A stretch of DNA of 33,614 nt, taken from NCBI GenBank assembly GCA_903897855.1, contig CAIUDH010000082.1:1-33614 (forward strand), written 5' to 3'. The notes under the pieces are model-generated. The model did not search any database, was not told where the DNA came from, and was given only the letters and a program-made list of their open reading frames with translations. Position numbers and translations under genes: made by a program. This stretch comes from an uncultured Bacteroidota bacterium. Its GTDB lineage: Bacteria; Bacteroidota; Bacteroidia; UKL13-3. Shown piece after piece: positions 31,653 to 33,614 of the stretch (position 1 is its first letter; each line of letters opens with the position of its first letter).

Positions 31653-33505
31653 AAAAGTTAATCATAATTCTATTCGCAATAGTAGTTACTACTGCCAGCG
31701 TGTTCGCTCAAGCACCTCAAAAAATGAGCTATCAGTCGGTACTGCGTAATAACAGCAACGCACTTATTTCTTCACGCGCGGTGAGCATGCGTATAAGCAT
31801 TTTACAGGGCAGTTCAACAGGCAATGCCGTTTATATAGAAACACAAATGCCTATCACCAACGCCAATGGTTTGGTAAGCTTGGAAATTGGAGCAGGCAAT
31901 ATCATTCAGAATACTTTTGCATCCATCAATTGGGCGGCAGGTCCTTATTTTGTAAAAACAGAAACCGATCCCGATGGTGGTACTAATTACACCATTGCTG
32001 GAGTAAGTCAACTGATGAGTGTACCCTTTGCTCTGTTTGCAGCTAATGGTGGAACCCCCGGCCCACAAGGCCCTCAAGGCGTGAAAGGCTTAACTGGAAA
32101 TGACGGGGCTACAGGCCCTCAAGGCGCACAAGGCCCTCAAGGTGTGGCAGGCACCCCAGGAGCCCCTGGAGCTGCAGGAGTGCAAGGTTTAACCGGCGCT
32201 ACTGGCGCACAGGGTGACCCTGGTGAAACTGGTCTTCGTGGTATTCAAGGAATCACCGGTGCAACAGGAGCTGTAGGCCCCACTGGCCCTATAGGTGCCA
32301 CTGGCGACAGAGGCCAAACTGGAGTGAAAGGCGATCAAGGTATTCAAGGCATACCCGGACCACAGGGAGCCATTGGAATGCAAGGCGTTATTGGTGCCAC
32401 AGGTCCTATCGGCCCAGAAGGAATCCAAGGACTTCCAGGAAGAGATGGGCTCACCATTACAGTGAATGGCGTAACCGCTACCAATGGCGACATTAGAATC
32501 ACAAAATCTGATATTGGTTTAGGTAACGTAGAAAATACATCAGATTTGAACAAACCTATTAGCGCTGCAACACAAACAGCCTTGGATCTCAAAATTGACA
32601 TCACCACAGGAAAAGGACTCTCTACCAATGACTACACCACTACTGAGCAAACAAAATTAGCTGCCATCACAGGATCCAATACAGGCGATGATGCACCGAA
32701 TGCAACCTACAGTGGATTGGTTTCCAACGCCTCTCATACTGGCGATGTTACCGGAGCTGGCCTATTAACATTGGCTACCGTAAACACCAGTTTAGGCACT
32801 TATAATAATATAACGATTAATGAAAAAGGATTGGCTACATCAGCCACCAATGTCCTATATCTTACCCCTACCGGAAGTGCTGCATCGTTAACCAATTTTC
32901 CAACATTGAACCAAAACACCACTGGAATCTCCGAAAATGTGAGCGGAACTGTGGCTATTCTCAACGGTGGAACAGGGGCAACAACACAGCAAGATGCTGC
33001 TATTGCTATCTTGCCTCAACAAGTCGGAAACCAAGATAAAGTACTAACCTCTGATGGCACGAATGCTCGTTGGGCAAAAAATATTGGTGCTACTGCTGCA
33101 ATTTTAGGCACACTATCAGGTGTTCCTTCCATCATCACAAATACCACTGGTGAGTATACTGGAAGTTCGATTTCCTTGCCTCCAGGCAAATGGTTAGTTC
33201 AAGTTTCTATGATGCTCGAAAATGTGCCAGGGGCATTCTGGGTTAGGTCATGTTTTTCAAGCTCAAATGCTTTTAACATCCCTTCTCCTGATGTTATCGG
33301 GGCTACTAATATTTCAGGCTATAAAGCACCCAATGCCTATGCACTAGTGAGTGGCTCCATTATCATCGAAAACACCTCCTTATTAGCAAAAACATACTAT
33401 TTCTGGAGTTCAGGTGTCGATGTTTACTCCGGAGTTTTCGCGATTTCTAACTTCGGCTCTGGCTTATGGCATGAAGATCAGATGATCGCTTTGCCCATAA
33501 ATTAA
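31649..33505 (+). CDS. Collagen-repeat, tail-fibre-like surface protein
   Basis: A 618-residue secreted protein. Residues 1-20 are a signal peptide. Residues about 22-134 form a beta-rich N-terminal domain often found before repeats in Bacteroidota surface proteins (PQKMSYQSVLRN...). Residues 135-269 are 45 uninterrupted Gly-X-Y triplets, enough for a bacterial collagen-like triple helix. Next comes a region like phage tail fibres (SDIGLGNVENTSDLNKPIS, then TGDVTG and NGGTGATTQQ segments), about 280-475, and a C-terminal beta-sandwich-like head, about 485-618, ending HEDQMIALPIN. There is no T9SS domain of its own. It is probably a trimeric stalk-and-head adhesin; the ligand is unknown. A strong terminator follows. 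Confidence 0.88.
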   Translation: MKKLIIILFAIVVTTASVFAQAPQKMSYQSVLRNNSNALISSRAVSMRISILQGSSTGNAVYIETQMPITNANGLVSLEIGAGNIIQNTFASINWAAGPYFVKTETDPDGGTNYTIAGVSQLMSVPFALFAANGGTPGPQGPQGVKGLTGNDGATGPQGAQGPQGVAGTPGAPGAAGVQGLTGATGAQGDPGETGLRGIQGITGATGAVGPTGPIGATGDRGQTGVKGDQGIQGIPGPQGAIGMQGVIGATGPIGPEGIQGLPGRDGLTITVNGVTATNGDIRITKSDIGLGNVENTSDLNKPISAATQTALDLKIDITTGKGLSTNDYTTTEQTKLAAITGSNTGDDAPNATYSGLVSNASHTGDVTGAGLLTLATVNTSLGTYNNITINEKGLATSATNVLYLTPTGSAASLTNFPTLNQNTTGISENVSGTVAILNGGTGATTQQDAAIAILPQQVGNQDKVLTSDGTNARWAKNIGATAAILGTLSGVPSIITNTTGEYTGSSISLPPGKWLVQVSMMLENVPGAFWVRSCFSSSNAFNIPSPDVIGATNISGYKAPNAYALVSGSIIIENTSLLAKTYYFWSSGVDVYSGVFAISNFGSGLWHEDQMIALPIN

Positions 33506-33552
33506 ATCAAATAGCCCTCATGTTATCTGGTTGTATTCACAACCAAACAAGT

Positions 33553-33590
33553 AACCCCTTCAGAATAATCTGGAGGGGTTTCTCGTTCTT
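33553..33590 (+). terminator. Intrinsic terminator after the collagen-like gene
   Basis: A 12-base-pair stem with one G-U pair (33553-33564 with 33569-33580) and a 4-base loop, followed by a T-rich tract, 48 bases after the stop codon. Confidence 0.8.
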
Positions 33591-33614
33591 ACCACAACCC
33601 TCTAAATAAATGCA

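Noticed and set aside
32051-32455. Short repeated DNA units that could suggest a CRISPR or tandem array
   Set aside because: They encode in-frame Gly-X-Y collagen triplets; spacing is 3-codon based and there are no unique spacers.

Overview
The window is from a Bacteroidota genome, probably an uncultured or environmental member. The evidence is a type IX secretion C-terminal sorting domain (31152-31652), several copies of the Bacteroidota -7 promoter element TAnnTTTG, low GC with A-rich translation starts instead of strong Shine-Dalgarno sites, and typical Bacteroidota accessory families. No rRNA, tRNA, CRISPR array or intact mobile element was found.

Layout. Positions 1-2400 are a gene-poor patch with truncated or decayed genes (M43 peptidase fragment, N-terminus of an adhesin-like protein, two short remnants), a small secreted protein and a chloramphenicol-acetyltransferase-like protein. 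Positions 2549-5627 hold minus-strand genes: a Tat-exported metallophosphoesterase, a small membrane protein, a GT4 glycosyltransferase and an odd Cys/Tyr-rich secreted peptide with its own terminator. Positions 5940-30701 hold 18 tightly packed plus-strand genes. Positions 31152-33505 hold a small T9SS cargo and a collagen-repeat/tail-fibre-like surface protein, followed by a terminator.

The 25-kb gene block is the main discovery. Its gene content matches, nearly step for step, the anaerobic indoleacetate (auxin) degradation pathway described in Aromatoleum/Azoarcus: a molybdenum hydroxylase, a hydantoinase-type lactam opener, a class III CoA-transferase, a B12-dependent acyl-CoA mutase, a decarboxylating acyl-CoA dehydrogenase, a hydroxyacyl-CoA dehydrogenase/enoyl-CoA hydratase fusion and a thiolase. 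It differs from that model at the front end. There is no indoleacetate-CoA ligase; instead there are aminotransferases, a TrpB2 and an indolepyruvate oxidoreductase (IorAB). The inferred route is (indole + serine ->) tryptophan -> indolepyruvate -> indoleacetyl-CoA -> oxindole-acetyl-CoA -> 2-aminophenylsuccinyl-CoA -> (2-aminobenzyl)malonyl-CoA -> 2-aminocinnamoyl-CoA -> 2-aminobenzoylacetyl-CoA -> 2-aminobenzoyl-CoA + acetyl-CoA.

Several enzymes carry active-site changes that fit these unusual steps. The acyl-CoA dehydrogenase lacks a glutamate base at both usual positions, as expected if decarboxylation replaces proton abstraction. The mutase keeps the carboxylate-binding Tyr and Arg but has six glycines where methylmalonyl-CoA mutase has its His/Gln loop. 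The HMG-CoA-synthase-like protein has Ser for the catalytic Cys and is fused to a Zn-ribbon/OB domain beside the thiolase. IorA has a whole flavin NAD(P)-oxidoreductase inserted before its ferredoxin domain. Family assignments are strong; substrate assignments are inference from gene set, residues and published pathway knowledge.
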